Below are positions 56,061 to 63,239 of a stretch of DNA of 64,000 nt, piece after piece. Source of the DNA: an uncultured Candidatus Saccharibacteria bacterium (GTDB lineage Bacteria; Patescibacteriota; Saccharimonadia; Saccharimonadales; UBA4665); assembly GCA_937892705.1 (NCBI GenBank), contig CALBGR010000014.1:29158-93157 (forward strand). The letters are read 5' to 3'. Numbering within the stretch: the stretch's first letter is position 1; every line of letters starts with the position of its first letter. The translations under genes and the position numbers were made by a program. Under the pieces are notes generated by a model, which made no database searches, was not told the DNA's origin, and worked only from the letters and a program-made list of their open reading frames with translations.

Positions 56061-56897
56061 TCACCTCTCATTACCACTTATAGCCAATTCTTGTTTTGTT
56101 GAATTGGAAAGGGAATGATCAGTTGCATGTTCATCATGACCATGACTGGCCATACCTAATGAAATAAATACGGTCGTCAGCATAAAGAATATATATGCCT
56201 GGACCGCTCCGATAAATAACTCAAATATGTAGAACGGCGGTAATGCTACTGGTGTCGCATATACGGTAAGAAACGCTATCATCATCAGCAGCACCTCACC
56301 AGCAAACACGTTACCGAACAAACGCAAGCTTAGACCCATCAGGCGTGAAAATTCTGCTACCAACTCCAAAATACCTTCAAATGCTCCTGCCGGATCTTTG
56401 ATAGGATTTCGGAAATACCGTTTGATGTTACCGGTAAATCCGTGTACCCGAATCGCATACACTTGCGCCAGTACAATGGTGATAATTGCCAGCGCAAACG
56501 TCGTATTCAAATCAGCTACTAAGCTTCTGAAAATCGGCACACCATTCCAGGTAACCGGCCCTGCCACCGGCAAAATACCAATCCAGTAATTAATAAGAAT
56601 GTAAAAGAAGAGTGTTATTGCCAAAGGTGCAAGCCGACGGGCAGCCTTCTTGTCGCCCATAACTTGTTCAACCGTATTATAGAGCGCCTCAAAAACCCAC
56701 TGAATAAAACTTACGAAACGATTTTTTTCCTCTCGTTTTACCTTGCCGGCTACATAGAAAAACAGCCAAAGCACTAAACCGTACCCAATAATACCGGTAA
56801 TCAGCGAATTTGTAACCGGGAAGCCGCCGACATTGAAGATCTCCTCAGCAGGGAGGCTCACATGCGGCGATTTAGCTTCTGCAATATAGTGCAACAT
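56061..56897 (-). CDS. atpB: ATP synthase a subunit
   Basis: Membrane stator subunit with the proton half-channels. The essential Arg lies in MGLSLRLFGNVFAGEVLL, followed by the last spans (FYIFELFIGAVQAYIFFMLT). Five to six spans in 278 aa. An earlier conserved stretch is IQWVFEALYNTVEQVMGDKK. It follows the AtpZ-like gene by 4 bases. The C-terminus has a His-containing tail. Confidence 0.95.
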   Translation of the reverse strand: MLHYIAEAKSPHVSLPAEEIFNVGGFPVTNSLITGIIGYGLVLWLFFYVAGKVKREEKNRFVSFIQWVFEALYNTVEQVMGDKKAARRLAPLAITLFFYILINYWIGILPVAGPVTWNGVPIFRSLVADLNTTFALAIITIVLAQVYAIRVHGFTGNIKRYFRNPIKDPAGAFEGILELVAEFSRLMGLSLRLFGNVFAGEVLLMMIAFLTVYATPVALPPFYIFELFIGAVQAYIFFMLTTVFISLGMASHGHDEHATDHSLSNSTKQELAISGNER

Positions 56898-56901
56898 ATA
56901 T

Positions 56902-57156
56902 TTAATTCTTAACTTTCTTTAACTGCGCCCGTACCAAAGCAATTGCTATGACCGCCCCGAGCACAATGCCCAAAATCATAAACCATGGTGTAGTGTTCCA
57001 ACTCTTGTCAGCCCACAACCCTAACAGAGTACCACCGATGGTGGGTATAAACAACCTCCATGTTGTGTCGCCAACGGTGGAGAAAATAAGCAACACCATC
57101 TTTCCCGATGGCGGCGACGCTTGTTTGCCGTCGTCTTGCTTATTTTTGTTGGGCAT
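56902..57156 (-). CDS. AtpZ/AtpI-like protein at the head of the ATP synthase operon
   Basis: 84 aa with two spans. The pattern WRLFIPTIGGTLLGLWADKS followed by PWFMILGIVLGAVIAIALV matches the small AtpZ/AtpI group, which helps ring assembly or magnesium supply for the synthase. I chose the ATG at 57156 because TATAAT lies 9 bases upstream (57171-57166) and no ribosome binding site exists, so this is the leaderless first gene of the operon. Confidence 0.82.
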   Translation of the reverse strand: MPNKNKQDDGKQASPPSGKMVLLIFSTVGDTTWRLFIPTIGGTLLGLWADKSWNTTPWFMILGIVLGAVIAIALVRAQLKKVKN

Positions 57157-57165
57157 TTCTCGCAC

Positions 57166-57194
57166 ATTATAACGCTAGATTGGCGCCTCTACAA
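57166..57194 (-). promoter_or_regulatory. Promoter of the ATP synthase operon
   Basis: On the minus strand TTGTAG (57194-57189), 17 bases, TATAAT (57171-57166), 9 bases before the ATG of the first gene. Confidence 0.6.
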
Positions 57195-57266
57195 GAGTTT
57201 TTACCATATTCTGCAAGTTAATGGTAATTTAATACGCTAATTAGTAGTTATTTAATATATGTATGC

Positions 57267-57272
57267 TATACT
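57267..57272 (+). promoter_or_regulatory. -10 box of a leaderless glutaredoxin message
   Basis: TATACT ends 6 bases before the ATG at 57279; no ribosome binding site is present. Confidence 0.5.
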
Positions 57273-57278
57273 TTGTAT

Positions 57279-57539
57279 ATGAATGATGCGGCAAATAAAG
57301 TGACTGTCTACAGCGCAGATTGGTGCGGTTTTTGTCATGCCGCAAAACAATACTTTGATAAACTTGGCGTAAAATACACCGAAAAGAATGTAGAAGCCGA
57401 CCCAGCCTTCGCCCAAGAGGCTGTAGAGAAGTCTGGACAGATGGGTATACCGGTTATTGATATTGACGGGGAAATTATCGTCGGTTTTGATCGGCCAAAA
57501 ATCGACAATACCCTAAAAGTGAAAAATATCACTTCTTAA
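57279..57539 (+). CDS. Glutaredoxin-like thiol-disulfide protein
   Basis: A small thioredoxin-fold protein of 86 aa with the redox motif WCGFC, the cis-proline stretch GQMGIPVIDIDG and a final VGFDRPKID, typical of NrdH/glutaredoxin-like proteins. It may reduce ribonucleotide reductase or other thiols. The start is set at MNDAANK because TATACT lies 6 bases before it; a TTG two codons earlier is less likely. Confidence 0.88.
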   Translation: MNDAANKVTVYSADWCGFCHAAKQYFDKLGVKYTEKNVEADPAFAQEAVEKSGQMGIPVIDIDGEIIVGFDRPKIDNTLKVKNITS

Positions 57540-57582
57540 ATGCTTGTTAACCTTTATTATCCTAAGTAATAAAGGGTTGACT

Positions 57583-58023
57583 ATGGAAAAGCTACCTAGC
57601 TACACCCCTGAACAGCCAGAATTCTGCGACTACAGCGCAGAACAAGTGCTAGAGGTGTTTACTCGCCAAGAAATACTTGATCTGCATGATTATTATCTAG
57701 ACCATGCCAACAAACCACAAACGTTATTTTATCAACCGCTGCCGCCAGATTTTGCACCTGACAAAGCCGACTTTTACCACATGCTAACCGACAACCGCCT
57801 TTCCAACCGCTCCACTCGAGCAGCACAGCTTTTTCGCGAAGACGTCGCAGTAAAAGCAATAAGACAAACACTATCACAATCTCTAGCTCACGGCGAAAAG
57901 GCGAAAGCCCAAAGAGCACTACGCACCTGCAACGTTGCACTCGCTTGTATTGCTATTTTTGAGCAAGAAGTCAAAGAAAACATCACAGAAGAAGCAGAAC
58001 ATACAGAGACAAAGCCAGTCTAA
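57583..58023 (+). CDS. Hypothetical protein, 146 aa
   Basis: No family recognised. The start at 57583 (MEKLPSYTPEQPEFC) has AAAGGG upstream. The sequence is mostly helical and charged, with DLHDYYLDHANKPQTLFYQP, LSNRSTRAAQLFREDVAVKA and an acidic C-terminal tail. No membrane segment or signal is seen. It lies between glutaredoxin and the CobA-like gene on the same strand, each with its own start signals. Confidence 0.6.
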   Translation: MEKLPSYTPEQPEFCDYSAEQVLEVFTRQEILDLHDYYLDHANKPQTLFYQPLPPDFAPDKADFYHMLTDNRLSNRSTRAAQLFREDVAVKAIRQTLSQSLAHGEKAKAQRALRTCNVALACIAIFEQEVKENITEEAEHTETKPV

Positions 58024-58028
58024 AGCTA

Positions 58029-58034
58029 TATACT
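58029..58034 (+). promoter_or_regulatory. -10 box of a leaderless CobA-like message
   Basis: TATACT ends 9 bases before the ATG at 58044; no ribosome binding site lies between. Confidence 0.5.
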
Positions 58035-58043
58035 GTGTATCAT

Positions 58044-58613
58044 ATGGCATTTGAGGATTTTAAAACCAAAGACTCGGTAGTTATTGTATATACTGGCGAA
58101 AACAAAGGAAAAACCAGCGCCGGACTCGGACTACTTATCCGAACGCTTGGCAATCGAGGTCGAGTCGCCTTTATTCAATTTATTAAATATTGGGGCGTAA
58201 GTGAGCATATTTTTATCCGTGATATCCAGCCGCTTTTTAAGGACCAGCTGTATTTTTACAAAGGCGGTAAAGGTTTTTATAACGCCGGCGAATTAAGCGA
58301 AAAGCACATCACTCCTGAGCAACACAAGCAAGCCGCCGAAGAAACATACAAAGAGGCACTCAAGGCAGCAACCAGTGGTGAATATGACCTAGTTGTTTGT
58401 GATGAAATCAATAATGCTGTTCACGATGGACTTCTCACTAAGGAACAAATGAAACAGCTCATAAGATCAAGAAATCCCAAAACCAGCCTCTGTCTTACTG
58501 GACGTCATTTTCCTGAAGAATTTTTGCCGCTGGTTGATATCGCTACCGAAATGAAAAAATTAAAACACCACTTTGACGATAAATTTATCGCTCAAAAAGG
58601 AATCGATTATTAA
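58044..58613 (+). CDS. CobA/BtuR-like ATP:corrinoid adenosyltransferase
   Basis: The P-loop VYTGENKGKTSAGLGLLIRT and VAFIQFIKYWGVSEH near the start, YDLVVCDEINNAVHDGLL (Walker B-like), then CLTGRHFPEEFLPLVDIATE are the marks of this family, which attaches adenosyl to cob(I)alamin. Length 189 aa. No other cobalamin gene is present here. It may use scavenged corrinoid or have another ATP-dependent role. It overlaps the end of a minus-strand glycosyltransferase by 4 bases. Confidence 0.82.
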   Translation: MAFEDFKTKDSVVIVYTGENKGKTSAGLGLLIRTLGNRGRVAFIQFIKYWGVSEHIFIRDIQPLFKDQLYFYKGGKGFYNAGELSEKHITPEQHKQAAEETYKEALKAATSGEYDLVVCDEINNAVHDGLLTKEQMKQLIRSRNPKTSLCLTGRHFPEEFLPLVDIATEMKKLKHHFDDKFIAQKGIDY

Positions 58614-59467
58614 ACTTTTAGTTTTGTAGGATCTATTCGTGATGGTTCAAGACGGGAAGCAAAGACCCGAAACCAGGAAAATTTATCACGTTCAGCATCA
58701 TAACCTCGGTAAAGAATACGCGCCGGAATATAACCAATAAATGCCAACACAACCACAGCATACATATGTCGACTCTCGAGCCGGTGCTGCGCATACGTGT
58801 GCGGACTCTTAAAAACGTAATTAGCAAATTGCAGAAAACTTACATCAGTGCGACGTGCAGAAATATAAGCATGTAGGCGCTCGTCAAAAGCCACTACATG
58901 GCCATGTTCCTGTAGATGTATGGCCAAATCAAAATCCTCATGCATATCACCTTTACGGCACACCATATGACGTACTTGCAGCCACGCCGAACGACGTACT
59001 GCCATATTCGCGCCTTGCAAAAACACTGCATCTGACTCCTTTAACATATGAGCCAATCGGCGACGGAAAAAAAGATCCACTTTATCCGCAATATGAGCCA
59101 ACGCTACATCGTAATGCATCACACCTGACACAGCCGTAACATGAGAATCAGTAAAAATTTTCTGTACATTCTGTATCCAGTCTGGCGGCAAAACAGTGTC
59201 CACATCAATCCGCCCGATAATATCACCGCGAGCAGCATCAAAGCCCCGATCGCGAGCAAATACTACACCCTGGCGTCTCTCGTGCAGCAGCTTTACAAAC
59301 GGAAACGACTTTGCAATTTCCGCTGTTTTATCGGTTGAATTATTGTCGACAACGATTACTTCGTATGGTTTTACCGTTTGGCGACTAATAGCCTCAAGAC
59401 ACTGCCTTATACAAGACGCTTCATTATAGGCCGGTATCACTAAACTGACTCGTAACGTGCTTTTCAT
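58610..59467 (-). CDS. Family 2 glycosyltransferase
   Basis: GT-A fold: VSLVIPAYNEASCIRQCLEA, VIVVDNNSTDKTAEIAKSF, GRIDVDTVLPPDW (DxD) and later KGDMHEDFDLAIHLQEHGHV (catalytic base ED). The C-terminus has a hydrophobic segment (MYAVVVLAFIGYIPARILY), likely membrane contact. Envelope sugar transfer is inferred. TAAAAT lies about 10 bases before the ATG. It is divergent from the tandem glycosidase-like genes and may act on the same glycan. Confidence 0.88.
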   Translation of the reverse strand: MKSTLRVSLVIPAYNEASCIRQCLEAISRQTVKPYEVIVVDNNSTDKTAEIAKSFPFVKLLHERRQGVVFARDRGFDAARGDIIGRIDVDTVLPPDWIQNVQKIFTDSHVTAVSGVMHYDVALAHIADKVDLFFRRRLAHMLKESDAVFLQGANMAVRRSAWLQVRHMVCRKGDMHEDFDLAIHLQEHGHVVAFDERLHAYISARRTDVSFLQFANYVFKSPHTYAQHRLESRHMYAVVVLAFIGYIPARILYRGYDAERDKFSWFRVFASRLEPSRIDPTKLKV

Positions 59468-59506
59468 GTATATATTTATTTTACCGTATGCGACAATATA
59501 TATGCA

Positions 59507-60577
59507 GTGAAGACACGAAAAACATCAATTATTAACGGCTATAAAAAATGGTGGCATAAGGGCTGGTGGACAAAAGCCATCACCATTGTCATAGGTGTGC
59601 TATTAGCCTCATTTTTAGGGTTATATACAGTCGCGCGCTGGTATGTCGCGTCAAATAGTAGCAAGCCTTTGCAGCTTGGAGTCACCTTTGTACCAGATTA
59701 CGCACGAAGTTTAGAATTGTCCGCCGAAGAAACTATGGATGCACTTATAAACGATCTGGGTGTAAAGCATTTCCGATTAGTAAGTTATTGGAACAAGCAT
59801 GAGATTGTGCAAGGGAAGTACGATTTTTCAGATCTTGACTGGCAATTTGAAAAAGCCGAGAAAGCCAACGCCAAAGTTTCTCTAGCCATTGGACTTCGCC
59901 AGCCGCGTTGGCCGGAGTGCCATATGCCGCACTGGGCAAAAAATCAGCCAGCCAGCGTCTGGCAACCTGCACTGGAAAAGTACATCGGCACCGTAATTGA
60001 CCGCTATAAACATTCACCAAGTCTTGAAAGCTGGCAATTAGAAAATGAATACTTTAACGATTTTGGCGAGTGCCCCGATCATACCCGCATGCGCTTAGAA
60101 AAAGAATATGCAGTCGTCAAAAAGCACGACACCAAACATCCGGTTATCTTGTCGCGCAGCAATAATATGCCTTCGCTCGTGCTTGGCAAGCCACGGCCAG
60201 ATATAGTTGGCGTTTCGGTGTATCGCAAAGTGTGGGATGCAAAGATTACCAAACGGTACTACACCTATCCACTGCCTTCGTGGTATTACGCTGGCATTGC
60301 TGGACTACAAAAAATCTTCACTGGTAAAGACAGTATGCTGCACGAAATGCAGATGGAACCATGGCCGCCACGCGGAGCGTTCATAGCCAATGCACCAATC
60401 GAGGAGCAGAACAGATCCATGAACGCTGCTATGTTTGCGGGGCGTATTCAGTTTGCCAAAAACACTGGCATGCGCACTATCGACCTCTGGGGAGCTGAGT
60501 GGTGGTACTGGCGCAAAGAAAAGACTAACGATCCAAGCATTTGGCATGAAGCAAAAGCAGCATTCAAGAATAATTGA
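59507..60577 (+). CDS. Membrane-anchored TIM-barrel glycosidase-like protein
   Basis: One N-terminal span (AITIVIGVLLASFLGLYTVA) then a clan GH-A-like barrel: KHFRLVSYWNKHEIVQGKYD, LGLRQPRWPE-type stretch seen as IGLRQPRWPECHMPHW, SWQLENEYFNDFG (Asn-Glu, acid/base candidate near 180), DSMLHEMQMEPWPP (nucleophile candidate near 280) and DLWGAEWWYWRKE. Substrate unknown; a glycan outside the cell is likely. Starts with GTG; a GACAAT lies 9 bases upstream. A paralogue follows with 32 bases of overlap. Confidence 0.72.
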   Translation: MKTRKTSIINGYKKWWHKGWWTKAITIVIGVLLASFLGLYTVARWYVASNSSKPLQLGVTFVPDYARSLELSAEETMDALINDLGVKHFRLVSYWNKHEIVQGKYDFSDLDWQFEKAEKANAKVSLAIGLRQPRWPECHMPHWAKNQPASVWQPALEKYIGTVIDRYKHSPSLESWQLENEYFNDFGECPDHTRMRLEKEYAVVKKHDTKHPVILSRSNNMPSLVLGKPRPDIVGVSVYRKVWDAKITKRYYTYPLPSWYYAGIAGLQKIFTGKDSMLHEMQMEPWPPRGAFIANAPIEEQNRSMNAAMFAGRIQFAKNTGMRTIDLWGAEWWYWRKEKTNDPSIWHEAKAAFKNN

Positions 60578-61472
60578 TCCTAAAAAATTTGGAGTTAGCT
60601 TTTCGGTAAAACAATGCCGGAGTTTTGGTATTAATGCACACGATTGTCTGCTTTGGCTGTGTGAAACAGCCGGCTTTCGTCGCTTTCGGCTCATGAGTTA
60701 CTGGAATGAAATAGAAAAAGAGCAAGGAAAGTACGATTTTTCCGAACTTGATAGACAAATCAAAACAATTACCACCTACGGCGGTGTTATAACACTTTGT
60801 TTGGGTGTCAAACAGCCACGCTGGCCGGAATATCACTGGCCAACGTGGGCAAAAAATTTACCAAATCACGAAAAAACCACCGCGCTTTTACAATTTATTG
60901 AAACAATAGTGAAGCGTTACAAGGATAATCCAGCTATTATCAGCTGGCAGCTGGAGAATGAGGCGCTACTGAAAGGCTTTGGAGAAAATATCCATATCGA
61001 CCGCAAAAGACTGCGCACCGAATTTATCCTCGTAAAAAAGCTCGATCCAACTCGACCAGTTATTATGAGCACCAGCAACGGTTGGGGCATACCACTGCGC
61101 CGACCCATACCAGATCTTGTAGGTTTTTCGTATTATCTCATTATCAACAAAAACGGTCGTTACTATCCTACCATGCAAAAGCCATGGCTACATCGGCTCC
61201 GAAAAACACTGATTCATACATTGCTACGCAGGACAGTATTCATCCACGAACTACAGCTCGAACCCTGGGGACCGACCGCTATTTGGAAGAAGTCAGCCCA
61301 AGAACAAGACAAATCCATGAGCCCGCAGCAGATCCGCAAAAACCTAGAAGCTGCCCAAAAAATAGATGCATATCCGATTGATCTCTGGGGCGGAGAATGG
61401 TGGTATTGGCGCTCAACAACAGATAAAGACACTAGTATTTTTGACACTGTCAGCAGCATAATTACACAGTAA
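60546..61472 (+). CDS. TIM-barrel glycosidase-like protein, cytoplasmic paralogue
   Basis: Shares the full motif set with the preceding gene: FRRFRLMSYWNEIEKEQGKY, LGVKQPRWPEYHWPTWAKN, ISWQLENEALLKGFG, FIHELQLEPWGPT and DLWGGEWWYWRST. It has no signal or membrane span when started at the ATG at 60546; a longer frame from 60435 would overlap the previous gene by 143 bases and adds only unrelated sequence. The pair looks like a tandem duplication with one copy anchored outside and one inside. Both Glu candidates are kept. Confidence 0.7.
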   Translation: MKQKQHSRIIDPKKFGVSFSVKQCRSFGINAHDCLLWLCETAGFRRFRLMSYWNEIEKEQGKYDFSELDRQIKTITTYGGVITLCLGVKQPRWPEYHWPTWAKNLPNHEKTTALLQFIETIVKRYKDNPAIISWQLENEALLKGFGENIHIDRKRLRTEFILVKKLDPTRPVIMSTSNGWGIPLRRPIPDLVGFSYYLIINKNGRYYPTMQKPWLHRLRKTLIHTLLRRTVFIHELQLEPWGPTAIWKKSAQEQDKSMSPQQIRKNLEAAQKIDAYPIDLWGGEWWYWRSTTDKDTSIFDTVSSIITQ

Positions 61473-61481
61473 AATAGTGTA

Positions 61482-61510
61482 TTGCAAATGTTTTTATTTT
61501 ATGATATAAT
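61482..61510 (+). promoter_or_regulatory. Upstream promoter of smpB
   Basis: TTGCAA (61482-61487), 17 bases, TATAAT (61505-61510), with the TTTTATGnTATAATA core. A second -10 box, TATACT (61559-61564), lies 7 bases before the smpB ATG and would give a leaderless message. Confidence 0.65.
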
Positions 61511-61571
61511 AAAAAGATAGTTTCACTTCAACTCCTTACGTTTGCCTACAGGGTACGATATACTTACAGCA

Positions 61572-62030
61572 ATGGCTAAGAAAAAGCAGGCACAAACAAA
61601 GCAAATTGTGAATCGACGGGCTCGTCATGACTACGAGCTCGGCGAGAGTTTGCTTGTGGGTATTGAACTCACTGGTGCCGAAGTAAGAAACTTACGACTT
61701 GGCCATGGTCAGCTTCGCGGCGCCTACGTCACTATAAAGAACAATGAGCTGTTTCTCATAAATGCAACTATAAACGGCACTCATGGTGCACCGCTTGCCG
61801 AAACCGAACAAACCCGCACCCGAAAACTGCTGGCCAAACGGCGCGAGATAGATAAGCTCATCGAACAAAAAAAGCAGGGAAAAACCATCGTTCCGCTCGA
61901 GCTCATCACCGACAGCAAATACATCAAACTACGCATCGCAGTCGGCCGCGGTAAAAAGAAATACGACAAGCGCCAAACCTTAAAAAAACGTGATGAATCC
62001 CGAGCCATCCAACGCGCACTCAAACCATAA
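61572..62030 (+). CDS. smpB: SsrA-binding protein SmpB
   Basis: SmpB brings tmRNA to stalled ribosomes. The 152-aa protein shows IVNRRARHDYELGESLLVGI, ELTGAEVRNLRLGHGQLRGA, ELFLINATI, then RTRKLLAKRREIDKL and a basic tail (YDKRQTLKKRDESRAIQRAL) that reads into the ribosome mRNA channel. The start at 61572 (MAKKKQAQT) follows TATACT by 7 bases. The tmRNA gene is not in this window. Confidence 0.95.
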   Translation: MAKKKQAQTKQIVNRRARHDYELGESLLVGIELTGAEVRNLRLGHGQLRGAYVTIKNNELFLINATINGTHGAPLAETEQTRTRKLLAKRREIDKLIEQKKQGKTIVPLELITDSKYIKLRIAVGRGKKKYDKRQTLKKRDESRAIQRALKP

Positions 62031-62039
62031 GATCTACCG

Positions 62040-62759
62040 CTATGTCGGCTTTATAAAACCAATTTTATTGCCTTTATCCCACTCACTCCGCTGATTACCG
62101 TATGCCGGCAAACCGCCACGCTCCTTCAGTAGTGCCGCCATGTGCATCACATTCCATGACATAAACGTTACATTTCGATTTGTAAAATCATTTTCCGGCC
62201 CGCCCGAGCCTTCATCCAAATAGCTGGGCCCTGGACCAATCTCACCAATCCAGCCCGCATCAGCCTGTGGCGGAATGGTGCAGCCAATATGCTGCAAGCT
62301 ATAAAGAATATTCATCGCACAGTGCTTCACACCATCTTCATTTCCGGTAATCAAAACCCCGCCGACTTTGCCGTAAAACACATACTGACCTTTATCGTTC
62401 AAATCGCCGGATTGCGCATACAGCCGTTCGATAATCTGTTTTGTGACCGAACCATTATCACCAAGCCAAATCGGACCAGCAATAATCAAAATATCTGCAG
62501 CCAGCACCACCTGCCAAATATCAGGCCACTCATCATAGTCCCAGCCATACTCGCGCATATCCGGATACACACCAGTCGCGATCTTGTGATCAATCGGACG
62601 AATAACCGTCACATGCACGCCTTGTTTTTCCATGATGGACCGACTTAAGTCAACAAGTCCTTGTGTATTGCTCTTTGCAGGAGATTTTTTCAGTGTGCAG
62701 TTAAAAATAACCGCTTTTAAATTGCTGTAGTCGTACTTGCTTTCATCTTGATCTGCCAT
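62040..62759 (-). CDS. Flavodoxin-fold NAD(P)H-dependent FMN reductase-like protein
   Basis: The N-terminal strand LKAVIFNCTLKKSPAKSNTQ is the FMN phosphate loop of the NADPH-dependent FMN reductase family. ILIIAGPIWLGDNGSVTKQI and GKVGGVLITGNEDGVKHC follow. Length 239 aa. Likely passes electrons to FMN or a small quinone-like substrate in the cytoplasm. The ATG at 62759 has a strong GGGAGGTG; the frame extends upstream but without support. Confidence 0.8.
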   Translation of the reverse strand: MADQDESKYDYSNLKAVIFNCTLKKSPAKSNTQGLVDLSRSIMEKQGVHVTVIRPIDHKIATGVYPDMREYGWDYDEWPDIWQVVLAADILIIAGPIWLGDNGSVTKQIIERLYAQSGDLNDKGQYVFYGKVGGVLITGNEDGVKHCAMNILYSLQHIGCTIPPQADAGWIGEIGPGPSYLDEGSGGPENDFTNRNVTFMSWNVMHMAALLKERGGLPAYGNQRSEWDKGNKIGFIKPT

Positions 62760-62891
62760 AAGCACCTCCCTTGTTATAGCTCCAATTGTAGGCACAAAAA
62801 TTTTATAAACTATGAAACTATTTACAGATATGCATAAAAACGCTAAAATAACACCGTTAACCTCCTTTTGAACTAAAAGGAAAAGAGCAGT

Positions 62892-62923
62892 CAGGGTCGA
62901 CGAATTTACTTCGTGACCCTGCA
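62892..62923. repeat. Hairpin upstream of tRNA-Asn
   Basis: CAGGGTC near 62893-62899 pairs with GACCCTG near 62916-62922, with an inner CGAA/TTCG pairing. No T run follows. It lies between the flavin reductase start and the tRNA; role unknown. Confidence 0.45.
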
Positions 62924-62960
62924 CGATGACAAAACTTTGGTTTGTCTCATTACCAGATAA

Positions 62961-63035
62961 TCCGGGGTAGCTCAGCGGTAGAGCAATTGGCTGTTAACCA
63001 ATGGGTCGCTGGTTCGAATCCAGTCCCCGGAGCCA
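62961..63035 (+). tRNA. tRNA-Asn (GUU)
   Basis: Acceptor TCCGGGG/CCCCGGA, D arm GCTCAGCGGTAGAGC, anticodon arm TTGG-CTGTTAA-CCAA with anticodon GTT, T arm CTGGTTCGAATCCAG, discriminator G and encoded CCA. Confidence 0.96.
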
Positions 63036-63164
63036 GACTCAGCAGGTAAATACCCAGACCGGGTTCCCTGACCGAAAGGCATATTTACCCCTTGAGTCAG
63101 ACAAAAGTACCAATTGTCACCAAAAGGTACAAAACCGATGGAACCGTCCGAAAGGGCGGTTTTT
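63036..63164 (+). ncRNA. Structured RNA region after tRNA-Asn, ending in a terminator
   Basis: Directly after the tRNA CCA, GACTCA pairs with TGAGTC and, inside, GGTAAATA pairs with TATTTACC, giving a long stem-loop (about 63036-63101). A second domain follows, then the terminator. No open frame with a ribosome binding site was seen. It may be a processed 3' trailer or a separate small RNA cotranscribed with the tRNA. Confidence 0.5.
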
Positions 63165-63165
63165 C
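63142..63165 (+). terminator. Rho-independent terminator with GAAA tetraloop
   Basis: AACCGTCC (63142-63149) pairs with GGGCGGTT (63154-63161) around GAAA, followed by T residues. Confidence 0.85.
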
Positions 63166-63239
63166 GTATTTAGCCCTCAACAACATATGCCGTCATGCGG
63201 TAGTAAAGTCTAGCAAAAAGTGAGATAATATACGAAATT

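Noticed and set aside
60435..60545. Upstream extension of the second glycosidase-like gene
   Set aside because: It would overlap the preceding gene by 143 bases and its residues are the out-of-frame reading of that gene; the ATG at 60546 aligns with the paralogue.
62760..62924. N-terminal extension of the flavin reductase
   Set aside because: The added 55 residues are unlike the family, while a strong ribosome binding site precedes the ATG at 62759.
63036..63164. SRP RNA or tmRNA after tRNA-Asn
   Set aside because: The GGAA-type SRP loop and the tRNA-like ends of tmRNA are not present.
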